From Hemerocallis citrina (taxonomy: Eukaryota > Streptophyta > Magnoliopsida > Asparagales > Asphodelaceae): a stretch of 64,000 nt of DNA. A model generated the notes under the pieces. That model was not told the origin of the DNA and did not search any database. It worked only from the letters and a program-made list of their open reading frames with translations. The stretch is taken from NCBI GenBank assembly GCA_017893485.1, contig CM030367.1, positions 141,997,089-142,061,088 of the forward strand, read 5' to 3'. Of the stretch, positions 46,811 to 59,013 are shown one piece after another. Position numbers and translations under genes: made by a program. Positions within the stretch are counted from its first letter, which is position 1; the number at the start of each line of letters is the position of its first letter.

Positions 46811-49800
46811 TGTCACGTCCCGTTTCCCAAAAATACGGAATACGAGTACATGACAAAAGCCCAGCAAATGACTAACGTCACCCATAAGCTGTTTAATCAA
46901 TCAACTCAACAACATAAACAATATAGAACAATTGTGCGGCAAAAATAATGATCTCATGAACAAAATTACTTGGAATGAAGCAATATAAATGTCCAAATAC
47001 AATAATAATAATCCAACGTCTGGAAATAATACTAAAATCCGGGACATAAGCCCAAAAATAATAATAATCCAATCCAAAAATAAATACAAGTCTCAGTACA
47101 TTAAGTCATTTAAACGATAAGCAAATTAAAAGCAGAAATCTTCAAAATGTTTGTTCTCCAACTCCAGCAGGCAATTCTCCTCCATTACCTGTAAATATTT
47201 CATCTAAAAAGGAAAAAATAATTGTCCTTAGAGCAAGTCATGGACAGCAAGTAGAGAAAGCAGGGAAGAATGGAATAACATAACAATAAAATAATGAATC
47301 AGTAGGAATCAATAACATGGCACAATAATCATGATAGTGGATGAAATGGCTATAATAATGATGCAATATCAATAACAATAATCAATGATCAATAATGGTA
47401 ACACTTAGTCAATATTCGATATCAATAGGAACAATATGTAGTGTCGATGTAGTGTGTTCCTTAAGTCTATTAATTATTTTAAATCCTAACTAATGTAGCA
47501 CTTCATGCATCCATCCTTTTACTACATGGTTGCTACATAAAAAAAAATTACGCTTTAGACTTAGTAGTGGGCTCCATAGTTCATGTACTCTTCAACATTA
47601 AACATTATTCACCTTTCGGTGTACGGTACGGTCATCGGCAACGATACAATACACGATAGATTGGGTTACGGCCATAACCACAATCACCGATAAAACAATA
47701 GTCGGAACATTATTTAGGGAAACACGAGCCCCTCCTCCAAGTACAATCCCTATGTTGTCCACTACGAAAAGTCAACCCTTAAACACCGGCTTGTTAATTA
47801 TTTATCAATGCAACAATACAATATGCAATTAAGGGACAAGAGGTGAACAATAGTATCAATAAGAAAACAATAGGTTGATAACATGGATATGACGGTTACA
47901 ATAGTGACAATAACTCATTGGGAACATACAATGCAACATACATTCATTAATTCATGCAATGATACGATAGATGAATAATTAATACATTAAAAAGAGAGAT
48001 CTAAAATTCTGGAATGTAAAAACATAGCTGCAGTAAAATGGGCATAACTCTTGCTACAAAACTCAGAATTCGAAAATTCTGGATGTTATTGATATCTAGA
48101 CATTCGGGGCTACATTTCATATTCAGAAAATATTTTATTTTGAGGTCATTTACTGCTTCGAAAACTGTAATCAAGTTCAGGTCAGCAACATGTATAATTC
48201 TTAAAGTATTTTCCTTGGACATAAATTAATTTAACATGATGGATTTCGATTCTATAGTTAATAATTTGTGTAACTAGCATGATAGGCATCCAAACATGAT
48301 AAATAAAAATTAGAACACACACATATACATGTCTATCATCAATCAATCATCAAACTATCAAACAATATACAACCTAACAATTGTCTCTATAATAATTTAT
48401 TTGTGTTGTAACTTGTATGAATAACCCTATTAACAATTCTATATGCATTCATTAAAGATCCAAACTTTAGAGTCAAATTGGCACGATGTCAAGAATATTG
48501 AGGTTAGCTCGTGTAAACCCTCAATAGACTCAACGAAGGTGATAGCAAAGGATAATACGGTAACAAAGAAATCTACTTGCCAGAATTTCAATAAGACTTG
48601 AATTCGATACAATTAGCAATTCAAGAGGACGGTGACTTGCCTGTTAATCGGTGAGAACGAATACCAAGAATACCAAGAACAACGAACTCACGAACCAGTT
48701 CAACCCACGTGCAATATACGTGCACTTAAAGATCCCAACACACAAGCTGATAAACAGCACACAAGAGACAGCAGCAACACCAGCAAAGGATATCAGCAAC
48801 ACTAGCGAAGAGACAGCAGCAACGCCGGTGACCAAAGCCAGTGGCGGCGTCGACCAGGTGGCTGCACTAGCGTCGACGGTGAACGACGCGTCGACGAGCG
48901 GCGTTGCGATTGGTCGACGGAATCGGGAGCAAGGGGATTGGCAGGGTGTTTGTCGACTAATGCCGAGGAGAGAGAAAAAGGGGACAGGGGGGTCTGGTGG
49001 CCTGGGCGAGGGTGGCGCTCGCAAAGGGGTGGTGCGACGGGAGCGGCGTCTGGTCGGGAGGAGAACGACGATTCTGGCGCTGCGCTGGTTGAGGAAGAAG
49101 CAAAAAGAGGATTTCGATCTGCTGTCAATGTCGAAGATGGAGGAGGGGGTTTTGGATCTGGTGGTGGCGGAAGAGGAGGACGGTGCTGAGGAGTCGACGG
49201 GATGGTGAACGGGGAAGATGAACCAGTAATGGGTTTGTTTGGGGAAAGAGAAAGAGGAGAGAGAAACGGGAGGAGAGAGAGAGGGCGTCTAGGGTTTCGA
49301 TTTGTGTGCAGAAATTAGGGTTTACAGTAGAGTTGATTTTATAGGGTACAATTAGGGTACTGGGTTAATGATTTAGGGTTCAATAAAAGTGGATTTGGGT
49401 CAAGAACAATAGAAATTGGGTTTTAGGGTTCAATTAGAGATAGATCAAAATCAATGGGGTTCAAATAATATACCCACAATTAGATAGAAGAAAATAGAAT
49501 CAACAATATAGTCCAATTACGAAAAACGGAAAATTCCACGATAAAAAAATTGAAATCCAATAAATAAATACAAATGAATAGAATATAAACTGGGCTTGAA
49601 AATAATTTGAAAATTCGCAAAGAAAATCAGATCCAGTATAATAATAATAAAATAATCCAATATATGAATTTTAAATAGATAATCGTGAAATAACAATTAA
49701 TTAAAATAATAAATCATACAACAAAATAATATCCGTGTTTAACAATTTTCATTAAAAGCACCTAATAATAATAATATATTTGTTTCAAGCTCAAATAAAA

Positions 49801-49982
49801 ATAGTTGATCAATAAGACATAGAAAGTAGATTAAAATACACAATTATTCGAAATAAATATAATTATCGATTAGAAAAACACTTTAATATAAAATCCAAAA
49901 CAATTTTAACAAATAATGAATTTATAATATCGAAATACCGAAAATATTTAGGGAATACGTATTTACGGGAATGGGGGTTACA
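46811..49982 (-). mobile_element. Solo LTR (3,172 bp) with CTTCA target duplication
   Basis: Plus-strand ends are TGTCACGTCCCGTTTCCC and ATGGGGGTTACA. CTTCA at 46806-46810 and 49983-49987 flanks it and the tandem unit is continuous across. A minus-strand TATA (CTATAAAATC, 49334-49343) followed by a CT-rich leader sets the orientation. 48640-49210 is a GC-rich block open in several frames (185 codons on the plus strand, 126 and 108 on the minus); none looks like a known protein and I call no gene there. The rest is AT-rich and without genes. Confidence 0.88.
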
Positions 49983-50600
49983 CTTCAAAATTCACGTAAG
50001 ATTTTGATCGGACGGCCCAGATCGTGCCAGCACCACTACACGACAAGATAGTGTTTTCTTGAGAACTGTGCCCACCTAGAGATTCGCTCCGAGATCTGAC
50101 GGCTCAGATCGCTCCACGTCTCTCGGAATTTCGAGCCGAGCGACTATCGATCTGAGCCACTCGCGTGAGGGAAAAACCGAGTCACTTCGCTCGGATTCCG
50201 AGCAAGTGCTAATCCGACCCGCAAAAGTAAAGAAAAACACCGCCGAGCATCTCCAACCATTGGATCATTCCGAAAATCGTGCCTGAGATGATGGACGGTC
50301 CAGATTACACCACGTCCACTAAACGACAAGATAGCGTTTTCCTGGGAATCGAGCCTACCTCGAGATCCGCGCTGAGATCTGACGGCTCAGATCGCTCCAC
50401 GTCACCCAGAATTCCGAGCCGAATGACTAGCGATCCAAGCCACTCTCGTGAGGGAAAAACTGAGCCACTTCGCTCGGATTCCGAGCAAGTGCCCATCCGA
50501 CCCGCAAAAGCGGAGAAAATGCTGCCGAGCGACACTGTCCATCCGATCTTTCAGAACTTCGTGCCCGCACAAGATCAACGGTCCAGATAGTGCCACGCCA
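49983..50600. repeat. Tandem array, right part, more diverged units
   Basis: It continues the unit broken at 46810. Two further units of about 260-300 bp with CGCTCGGATTCCGAGCAAGT, GACGGCTCAGATCGCTCCAC and GACAAGATAG(T/C)GTTTTC. Short open frames here are repeat translations. Confidence 0.8.
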
Positions 50601-51032
50601 TAATTCGATATTTAAAATTAAATTTTATTTTTTAAAATCGTTTTATTTATTTAAAAATTGCGAAAAAATAATCAAAAATTTGGGAAAATTTGTTAAAAAT
50701 CCTAGAAAATAATTATAAAGTTGGGGAAATATTTTTGAACCCCCGAGTAAATAATTATTGCCTAGGAGAATTTATTAAAGACCCCCAAACGACGAATCGA
50801 CACTTCGCAAAATTAAGTAAATATTCCGAAAAAATAGATAAAAATTACCAAATATCCAGAAGAGCTCAAGAACAACTCAGAGCACACAACTAACTTAGAA
50901 AATCACCATACTGCCACCTGCAAAGATTCGAAACCTCCCATTCGGACTCCGACACACCTCCGCAAGCCATTGAAACAGTAAAACTACTCCTCAAAGGCTG
51001 ATCAAACTCAGTCTTCGGGAGTGGGGAGCTCG
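50601..51032. other. AT-rich stretch without recognised features
   Basis: Short A/T-rich direct similarities (AAAATTTGGGAAAATTTGTT) and no convincing frame. It may be the decayed end of the Tat-like 3' region. Confidence 0.3.
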
Positions 51033-51600
51033 TGATATGGCTAAAAATCGGGTTAAATCGGAACCGTCCAAATCAGGAACGAATCTTAAAGCCTAGGGGT
51101 AAAATGGTAATTTTGTCTACCAATGGGTCCGAAGCAGGTACTGGGTCTCCTCCTCAAAGACCCATTAACCTGTGAACGGATCCACCTCCAATCGGGTACG
51201 GGTTTTTACCCGCTGCAAACCCGGTCCAGCAGGATAGAATTAGGGTTTCTGATTGATCCTAATCAACGGCTCTGATTCATATCTATCCTTTCACTAGAAA
51301 TTAGGGATTACATTCCTTATCTAAACATAGGGATTACATGCCTAATTAGATCCCAAAGGCGGCTATAAATACCCCCCCATCCACCACCATTAGGAGGTAA
51401 TCAATTTTTTGCCAATTTACGCTCTTTCATAATCTTCCTGATTATTGACTTGAGCGTCGGAGGGTGCGTCGCCGGGATCAACCCCGGTGTCTCGCACTTT
51501 TTGCAGGTGAATGGCGGGAGTCAGCGGTCAAACTCCGACAGAATAGGTTCAGGTTTTCTAAGAATCCACAAATACTATCTGTTTACCCCCATACCAGATT
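51033..51600 (+). mobile_element. Truncated Tat-like LTR
   Basis: It starts TGATATGGCTAAAAATCG. TATA (GGCTATAAATACC) is at 51361. The downstream part TTGAGCGTCGGAGGGTGCGT matches the LTR at 58.3 kb (TAGAGCGTCGGAGGGTCTGT). It lacks the final bases and PBS and runs at about 51597-51635 into integrase sequence on the opposite strand. Confidence 0.6.
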
Positions 51601-51635
51601 TAGCGGTAACACTTCTGAAGGTGAATTTTTTGTAG

Positions 51636-53790
51636 ATTTCTTCGACCAGCTCCAAGTTGGCTCTGAGGCCGGTCGAAATAGATTCCTCATTGAAGCTCAT
51701 GATCCTAGGTGAGGGGAGCCCGATTTCCAGTGGGATGACAATGTCTGTCCCATACTTCATGTTGAATGGGGACTCACCCGTAGGGATCCTTTTAATTGTT
51801 CAATATGACCATAGGATGCTTAGCAAATCATTGACCCACAATCCCTTGGGAGATTTTTCCAACCACTTTTTCATGCCTTCAAGAATTTGGCGGTTGGCAT
51901 TTTCAGCTTGGCCGTTCGACTGGGGTAGGCTATTGATGAGAACCGCTATTGGATCCCGAGGTCTTCACAAAACTTTCAAAAAATTTTGCCTACAAATTGA
52001 GTTCCATTATCAGTGATGAGTACGTGCGGGATCCCGAATCGACAGAAGATGTGTTTCCAGAAGAATTGTTAGGCTTGATGTTCCGTGATGGTAGCCAAGG
52101 GTTCTTCCTCGACCCAATTTGTGAAGTAGTCGATGACCACGTTGAGGAAATGTCTTTGGCATGTGGCCTCTGGGAATGGGCCGACCAGGTCCATCCCCCA
52201 CATGGCAATGGGGTTGGACTAGCAAGTGACTTAAGTTCAGCTTGGGGCAAGTGTCTGATCGAAGAGAATCTCCAGTAGGAGCAGCACATTTTCACAAGAT
52301 CTTGAGCGTCTTACAATATGGTCGGTCAGTAGTCGTGGTTGAGTACTTTCCTCGTGAGCGACCTGCTACCCATATGGCATCCCTTAATTCCTTCTTGCAT
52401 CTCCTTAGGTGAGTACTTGGCTTCATCGGGACTCAGACATTGAAGATACGGTCTCTCGCACACCTTAGTGTACGAGTGCTTGAAGAGTATATTATCAATC
52501 AGGGTGAATCTTTCTGATCAGATTCTTGTCTTCCCAGCTTCGGCCGGGTCTAGTGGGAATTCACCATATGTCAAAAACTTTTGGACGGGATCTATCCAAG
52601 TGCCCTCTTGGATGCCCGGTTTGATGCAAAGGACATCATGGTTCTCTATGCTAGGCTTGAGGGGGATTTCAACGAGGATAATGTGATCTAGGTCCTCGAA
52701 GGACGATGAGGCAAGCTTGGAAAAGACATCAGTCTGAACATTTTTCTCCCTCAGGATGTGCTCGATAGCGGCACCCTCAAAGAATTTTAAGAGTTACCTG
52801 ACGCAGGGGGTTAGCTAGGTAGGACTTCAACTAGTCGAAAGCCTATTGTTGAGGGTCTCCCCACTCGAAGCTTCCCCCCCGAGTGCTTTGAAGAACGGGA
52901 GAGATTTCTCTCCATGTTAAGTATGGATTTAATCTTTTCGGGGCTTACCTCAATACCCTTGTGGTTGACCACAAATCCAAGAAAATTCCCCGAGGAGATG
53001 TCGAAGGCACATTTGGAGGAGTTGAGTCTCATATTATGGCACCGCAGGACCCCGAAAGCTTCCTCGCGATCACAGACGTGATCGTGCCCTCTACAACTTT
53101 TGACGAGCATATCGTTAATGTACACCTCCATGTTCCGGCCCATTTGCTCCTAGAAGACCCGATTGACGAGCCTTTGGTACGTGGCCCCGACATTCTTTAG
53201 CCCGAAGGGCATGACCCGATAGCAACAGAAGCCTTGGTCGGTAACGAAGGCTGTCTTGATGATGTTCGGAGGGATCATTCTGATCTGGTTGTAGCCTAAA
53301 AAGGCATCCATGAAACTTAGCATATCGTGACCAGAGTTCACATCAATCAGGGCATCGATGCTCAGGAGGGGAAACAGGTCTTTAGAACATGCCTTATTGA
53401 GGTCGTTGAAGTCAATGCAGGTTCTCCACTTCCCGTTTGGTTTCTTCACCATTACAACTTTTGCCAATCACTCTGGGTAGTTGACCTCCTGTATGAACCG
53501 AGCCGGTCCACTTCATCCTTTATCGCCTATTACCGGTCGGGAGCGAACTTGCGTTGCTTCTGCTGGACTGATCTCGAGCCTAGGTGGACACTGAGTTTGT
53601 GCATGACGACGTCCTCCGAAATCCCCAACATGTCTGAGGATTTCCATGCAAAGAGGTCGGAATTCTGGTGGTTGCAATCAATGATGGTCAGCTTTAGATC
53701 TGGAGCGAGAGACTGGTTCACTCGGAACCATTTATATTTGTCCACCCTAAAGAAGGAGACCTCCAATATGTCGATGGGATCCAAGCCGAG
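51636..53790 (-). pseudogene. Degenerate Tat-like pol
   Basis: From 53790 down: the RT start (WFRVNQSLAPDLKLTIIDC, DLFAWKSSDMLGI), RT core 53467-53150 (VVMVKKPNGKWRTCIDFNDL, FMDAFLGYNQIRM, YRVMPFGLKNVGATYQRLV), a catalytic box reading YINDMLVKS where Y-x-D-D is expected, the end of RNase H (SKLASSSFEDLD), and frame-broken integrase ending in VIPLEIGLPSPR and LRANLELVEEIYKK at about 51636. Most of RNase H is deleted and stops and shifts are frequent. The opposite-strand frames are shadows. Confidence 0.8.
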
Positions 53791-53876
53791 CTAACTCCGA
53801 TCAGATGGGAGCTCTACTGCATCAAGGGAAAAACTCCGCTCTCCACTGCGGCCATGTAGCATGAATGTGCTGACTC

Positions 53877-55085
53877 CTAGTTGTCCCGAACAATGCCAAT
53901 CCCAAGGCAGGAAGGAAATTTCATCTTCAGGTGATAGGCGAAGGGCACCGCCTGGAAGGAGAAGAGGCCGGGTCTACCGAGGATGACATTATACGCAACC
54001 TTGACGTCGACCACCATGAAGTTCATCGCTTCAGTCCGGATGATCGGGGTCGTACCGGCTGTTATATCAAGTGTGACGACTCCTTCAATTTTGACTGGAG
54101 CACCAGAGAACCTGTGAAGCGTGTACCCGACTGATTTCAGCCTCTCACGAGCGAGCTTGAGCTTTTCGAATGCGGTCAGGAACTGGATATTGACTGAGCT
54201 TCCATTGTCAACGAGGATGCGGTAGACCTCATGATTGACCATTCTGAGGCTGACTACCAAGGAATTGTAATGAGACAGTCGGACGCCTTCAAGATCTTCT
54301 GCGGAGAATGAAATGACTAGTTTTTGCTCCACGGGGGGTGGAGAGTTGTGGACCGCTTTAACCTCTCGTACGATGGCCTTACGGAAGGTGTTCGACTCTC
54401 CCCCCATGGGTCCACTGTGGACACAGATAAGAATGGCCAGCTCCCCAGGTTTTTCGGGCTCTGGCTCAGGCTTCGGGCACCTGTTGGCTGTTCGAGGAGG
54501 AGGCAAAGATCTTGGGTCCCCCGAGTTAGCTCGGATGAACTCCTTTAGGTACCCTCTCTGGATGTGGGCCTCAATCTCATCTTTAAGGGTCCAACAATTA
54601 TCGGTTTTTTGCCCTTGGTCCCACTGGAAGTAGCAGTAGAGTATAATGTCCCTCTTCTTGTTTTTGCTTGATCGGGGAGGGCGGCGGACGATGTCCATAT
54701 CCTCAATTTCCATGAGGATGGTTGATACGCTCTCGAAGCAGGGGACTGGACGTGGTCGTTTCTGACCAAATGTGTCTTTCAGGGCAAACTTCATTGGCTC
54801 GGAGTCATCAGCTTTTCTCTTCCCCTGGGTTGGGGTTTCTTTCTGGCCTTCTTGGTGCAGAGCCTCCTTGACCCGGATATACTTTTTGACCATGTTGAGG
54901 AGGTTGGGAAAATCAACGGGCGGCTTCTTCGCTAAGAATGCTTTGAGCTGGCCATGGCGAACATTGTGTCGGAAGGCTGCGATCGTGACGCCAGCATCGA
55001 GAGAGGAGACCGCCCTAGTCTCGGTGGTGAATCTCCGCACGAAGTCCTGAAGGGACTCCCCTTCTTTCTGCTCTAGGCCCAGGTG
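53877..55085 (-). pseudogene. Tat-like gag (C-terminal half) and protease
   Basis: A 387-codon open frame runs from 55040 to 53877; sequence in phase upstream (LEQKEGESLQDFVRRFTTE) carries it to about 55085, where unrelated DNA begins. Gag: FLAKKPPVDFPNLLNMVKKY. A zinc-finger-like YCYFQWDQGQKTDNCWTLKD has lost the histidine seen in relatives. Protease: ILVDNGSSVNIQF, then TLDITAGTTPIIRTEAMNF and VILGRPGLFSFQAVP. The N-terminal half of gag and the 5' LTR are missing. Confidence 0.8.
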
Positions 55086-55869
55086 TGATGCACTTGGTTC
55101 CTCGCACTTGGTTCCTCATACTGGATTATTTACCCACATCACTTTGTTATCAATTTCTTAAACTTTTTAAGAATAATAATGTATATACTACGGATATATG
55201 TTTAAGAATCATTGGTCGTATAATTGATTATTTTCATAATTTGGTCGTATATTCTCCTCGGGAAGTTTCGATTTCGATTCTTGGTTCTCAAATGAACATC
55301 ATGCATCCTTAACTGTCCTCTTGAGCTTATCGATGTGGTTTAATTATTTTCCCCCTTAAGTGTTGACAAAAATGCTAATCGACTTTTCTCATTTTTCTTC
55401 ATTTTCCTTCTTCATTATCCCTTCGTACTCTTTTTTTCCCCTTTTTTTCTTTTTAACCCTAACCTGGCCCCTTCGCTTTTATTTGTTGGTTGACATGAAC
55501 AAAAACTACACAGTGATATGAATAAAAATTACTACAACAATCAGCCAACATAAAAGAGATTGTCATCAAATTTTCTCGATTGATTAGATTGTCATCTATT
55601 GAGTTTATATAGGATGAAGATGAAGATTCTCTCTAGAATTGGACTAGTCATTTAGTGAATCTAATGGCCCATTCATTATGGGGCTCCTTGTTAGCTGTAG
55701 GAGTAGCGTAGGAAAAAAAATTCGAGGAAGTGCAATATTCACGTTGTTTGTTTAGCTATTTTTTGCTTAGATTTTGGATTCTTACTGTACAATAGCGCCA
55801 TCCGAAATTTGAAAAAAAAACTCTAGGATCTCAATTGAAGTGCACTGTAACTATTTTTTTAATTATTTC
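55086..55869. other. No recognised feature
   Basis: AT-rich DNA with a short direct repeat CACTTGGTTCCTC at the left junction. No credible ORF, LTR end or repeat array. Confidence 0.3.
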
Positions 55870-55880
55870 TTTTTTTTTAA

Positions 55881-55920
<40 letters not shown>

Positions 55921-56640
55921 AAAAATAAAAAATCCAGTACAGCTGGAATACTAGATGTCTTACAACAGTGACATACTAGTAAACAAAAAAGAGTATGAAG
56001 ATATTACAACACCAAGCTGCGAACAACTGAATAAACTGACAAGGCAACAGAAGAGACATAGAGGAAACAGCAGAAGAGCAGCAACATCCTATCAGAGTGG
56101 AAAAACATCAACAAAAACCAAGAAATGATGCTAAACCGATGAACGAGTAGACCAATATTCAACCATAAAGAGGGTCACAAAAGCAAAAGCCCAGAGAACA
56201 CAAAAACATAACCAGAATCATCTCATGAACGTAGCAGCAGTAATCAATTTTCAATGATAATCAGATCTGCATCAAGAAACTAAAAAAATATAAGTCAAGT
56301 TAAAACAAGATAATCAACTAAACCCACCTTGACGAACCAATCTTGAAGCACATTATGTAGTTCATGAAGTTTAAGATCAATTTTTCTGTTAACATAAATA
56401 ATATTAAATCACTGATGAATGAAAAAAAAGGAAGATCCTCAATCAAATTATCAATATATTTGAATTTCTTGATAAAAATTCTATTGTTACGTTCATTCCA
56501 AATAATCAAAATCAAAGCAAGCATAGCAAAATCCCAAGAAAGTCTAAAAATTTTCTCTCCTATCTTTTTATACTATCTAATAAAACAATTTCGCATACTC
56601 TTCTGCATTAAATTTATTTCTCTCTTCTCTCTATCCTATA
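55870..56640 (-). mobile_element. 5'-truncated LINE 3' end
   Basis: On the minus strand a short frame (56524-56318) reads IIWNERNNRIFIKKFKYID, the motif near the C-terminus of plant L1-type ORF2. About 450 bp of T-rich 3' UTR follows, ending in a TA run (plus strand about 55884-55917) and A-rich tail. RT and endonuclease are absent, as in the usual 5' truncation. I could not define a target duplication. Confidence 0.6.
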
Positions 56641-56641
56641 C

Positions 56642-56956
56642 TTAGAGCTGGTAAGAAAACCCAAAACCGGATTCGGACCCGACCCAGACCCAAACCGAAC
56701 CCGACATTGGACCAGTACCGACCCGGTCTAATGCGGGTTGGATCTGGGTCTAACATTTAGACCCGTTACTTCTTCGGTCGGGTCCTTTTAAAATTGACCC
56801 GAACCCGACCAAAAAAATAGTAAACAAGTCTTCTTAAACCCGATCCAACCCGACCCAGACCCATCAGTATTTTTCAATTAAAAATTAAATATAAAAAAAT
56901 ATGAAAGGTTAAAACTTTTTCCAACCCAACACGACTCCTCTCTCTCTCTCAGTCTC

Positions 56957-56991
<35 letters not shown>

Positions 56992-57000
56992 TCCCGCCAA
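56642..57000. repeat. GACCCGA-rich segment and 32-base C run
   Basis: It starts TAGAGCTGGTAAGAAAACCC, which resembles hAT-type plant transposon ends, and continues with many GACCCGA/ACCCGACC repeats. A CT-rich part includes an uninterrupted C run at 56958-56989. No matching terminal repeat was found, so the transposon call is weak. Confidence 0.35.
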
Positions 57001-57006
57001 ATCTAA

Positions 57007-57462
57007 GGGGGTGTTTGGTAGGTGGGAATGTGCAAGAAAATCCCATATTTTCTCTTAAATTACCTTGTTTGGTATGTGCTAAGCATAGTTTTGGAAGGAA
57101 TGATAGATTCCCAAGGAAATCAAAATTCTTTGTTGGGAAGGATTTCCATTCCCCCCAAAAATCATTGGATTTGAGAATTCCAATGGGATTTCCATAACAA
57201 ACAATAATAAAAAAAAACTAGAATAAAAAAATATATTCCTCTCTAAAATCATGTGATTTGAGCATTCTCATGTGATTTCCATAACAAACGATTAAAAAAA
57301 AAACTAGAATAAAAAATTATAATAATAAAGGATTTCCAGGAATGCAATGTACTATACCAAACGCGATAATGCAACATTCCCAGGAACCTTTATTTCCACC
57401 CTCACATTCCCGGTAATCCTTTTATTCCCAGAAATTTTTCAATTCGTGTAGCAAACGCCCCC
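57007..57462. mobile_element. Tourist-like MITE (456 bp) with TAA duplication
   Basis: Ends GGGGGTGTTTGGTA and TAGCAAACGCCCCC are imperfect inverted repeats, flanked by TAA at 57004-57006 and 57463-57465. The TAA duplication and G-rich terminus fit PIF/Harbinger-derived MITEs. No transposase. The internal sequence is AT-rich. Confidence 0.7.
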
Positions 57463-58312
57463 TAAGGTTAGCGCCGCTCTCCTCCCGTCCTCCATTCTCT
57501 TTTAGTCTCTCAGAATCTCACTCTGCTCCCACTAGAATCGAACACCAAGACCCAAGTTTTAATCTTTGTATGTGGATTTGTATTGTTCAATCTTTTAACT
57601 CCCTTTTTTTAAAATCCAAATTCGGCTTCTTATACGTCCAAATTTTAACTTCTTTTGTAGGTTGGTTCAATAGATTTATGGGTTGAAGAAAAAGGTGGTC
57701 AAGCCCAAACCCATAACTTGCCATCGCCTCTCGAAGTTTTACAAGTCCAATCTTAATCTCAGGTTTTGATCATTTTCTTCTTCGTTTTTTTAATTTTAAT
57801 TTTAATTTTTCTTTTGCTTTATTTGTATAGTGGTAAAATTAGAGAATATTGATTTCAGGAAAAAAATATTTCGAATTATATTTTGTGATATCTATCACCA
57901 AGCACCTAATTGCTTCTAGTTTTCTTTTTTTGCTATAAAATGATCGCTTCTAGTTTGGCTAAAAAGGATCTAGCATGCTTATCTTTTGCAGCAAGTGTCA
58001 GACCCTTCCTATTACTCATACTAGATTCATAGGATGTGTTATGCATAAGTTGTAAATTTGTAATGCCATGCATTACAATGAGGATTGCCTCTCTTCTTGA
58101 CAACATTCATTGAGATTTTCAACGAACTTAGAAGATGTTCATGCAGGTGAGACACTTGGAGAGGTTTATATGCATATAGTCTAATTATAATATAAGAAAG
58201 ATGTGTGCAGAATAATGTATTTGGAGTGATATTATGAAAAACTACTAATTCCAATTAACAAGGATGTAAATGAAATAGTTACACTAACAATGCATAATAT
58301 ATGGGAGTGTTA
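57463..58312. other. No gene recognised
   Basis: It begins with a CT-rich, leader-like stretch (57463-57560), then AT-rich sequence. It might be the 5' UTR of a host gene or the continuation of the 56.6-kb repeat, but no supporting ORF follows. Confidence 0.25.
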
Positions 58313-58968
58313 TGTGATGATGGTAAAAATCGCAGCAAATCAGGGCCGTACGATTCAGGTACAGATCTCAAAGCATCTACAGGTAGAATAACCATAACGA
58401 GCCTCTTTGACAGGTCTGGGCCTTCTCCTGGCCCCTCTATAAGACATGAGCTTCTTCCAAGCTCATAAAAGTGACATACTAGGCCCACTAGGAGAGACAC
58501 CCAGCCCATACAAGCTAGAAGTCAAATCTCTTATCCCCTAACAAGAGAACTTATCTCTTGAGGGGGAGGAACATAAAGGAGATAAGGAATTTATATCGGT
58601 CCAACGGATTTAGATCGATATCTTGATATGCTTCTCAGGCCTATAAATACCTTCCCCCCTCCACAGTCAGAAGGTAATGAACAAATCGCCAGTTTCTCTC
58701 TCAAACTCTCTTTTCCTTTCTGGTTCTGACTAGAGCGTCGGAGGGTCTGTCGTCGAGGCCACCCCCCAGTGTTTTAGACTTTTTGTAGGTCCATCGGCCG
58801 TGTCAGCAACCGTCGGATTCAGATCACGGTGGTCAGTCAACGATCCAGATTCAATCTCAGGAGCTCTAATCGCATTTTACGATAAAGATTAATGGTCAGA
58901 TTTTTAGTAGTTTCCATTAAATAAGAACTCACTATCTGTTTGCTCCCACAGCAAAATAAGCAGCAACA
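58313..58968 (+). mobile_element. 5' LTR of a Tat-like element (about 656 bp)
   Basis: It runs from TGTGATGATGG to AGCAGCAACA just before the PBS. TATA (CTATAAATAC) is at 58641-58650. The GAGCGTCGGAGGG segment is shared with the fragment at 51.4 kb. The exact left end could be a few bases earlier (TGTTATGTGATG). Confidence 0.7.
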
Positions 58969-58971
58969 GAT

Positions 58972-58988
58972 TGGCACCGTCTGTGGGA
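58972..58988 (+). promoter_or_regulatory. Tat-type primer-binding site
   Basis: TGGCACCGTCTGTGGGA three bases after the LTR is close to the TGGCGCCGTCTGTGGGA sequence I recall from Tat/Ogre-like elements (thought to be tRNA-Arg); one base differs. Confidence 0.7.
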
Positions 58989-59013
58989 TACTAAACAAGT
59001 CAGACCTGTCGCC

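Noticed and set aside
48651..49208. 185-codon ORF in the solo LTR as a host gene
   Set aside because: Low-complexity composition, overlapping frames on both strands and no recognised domain.
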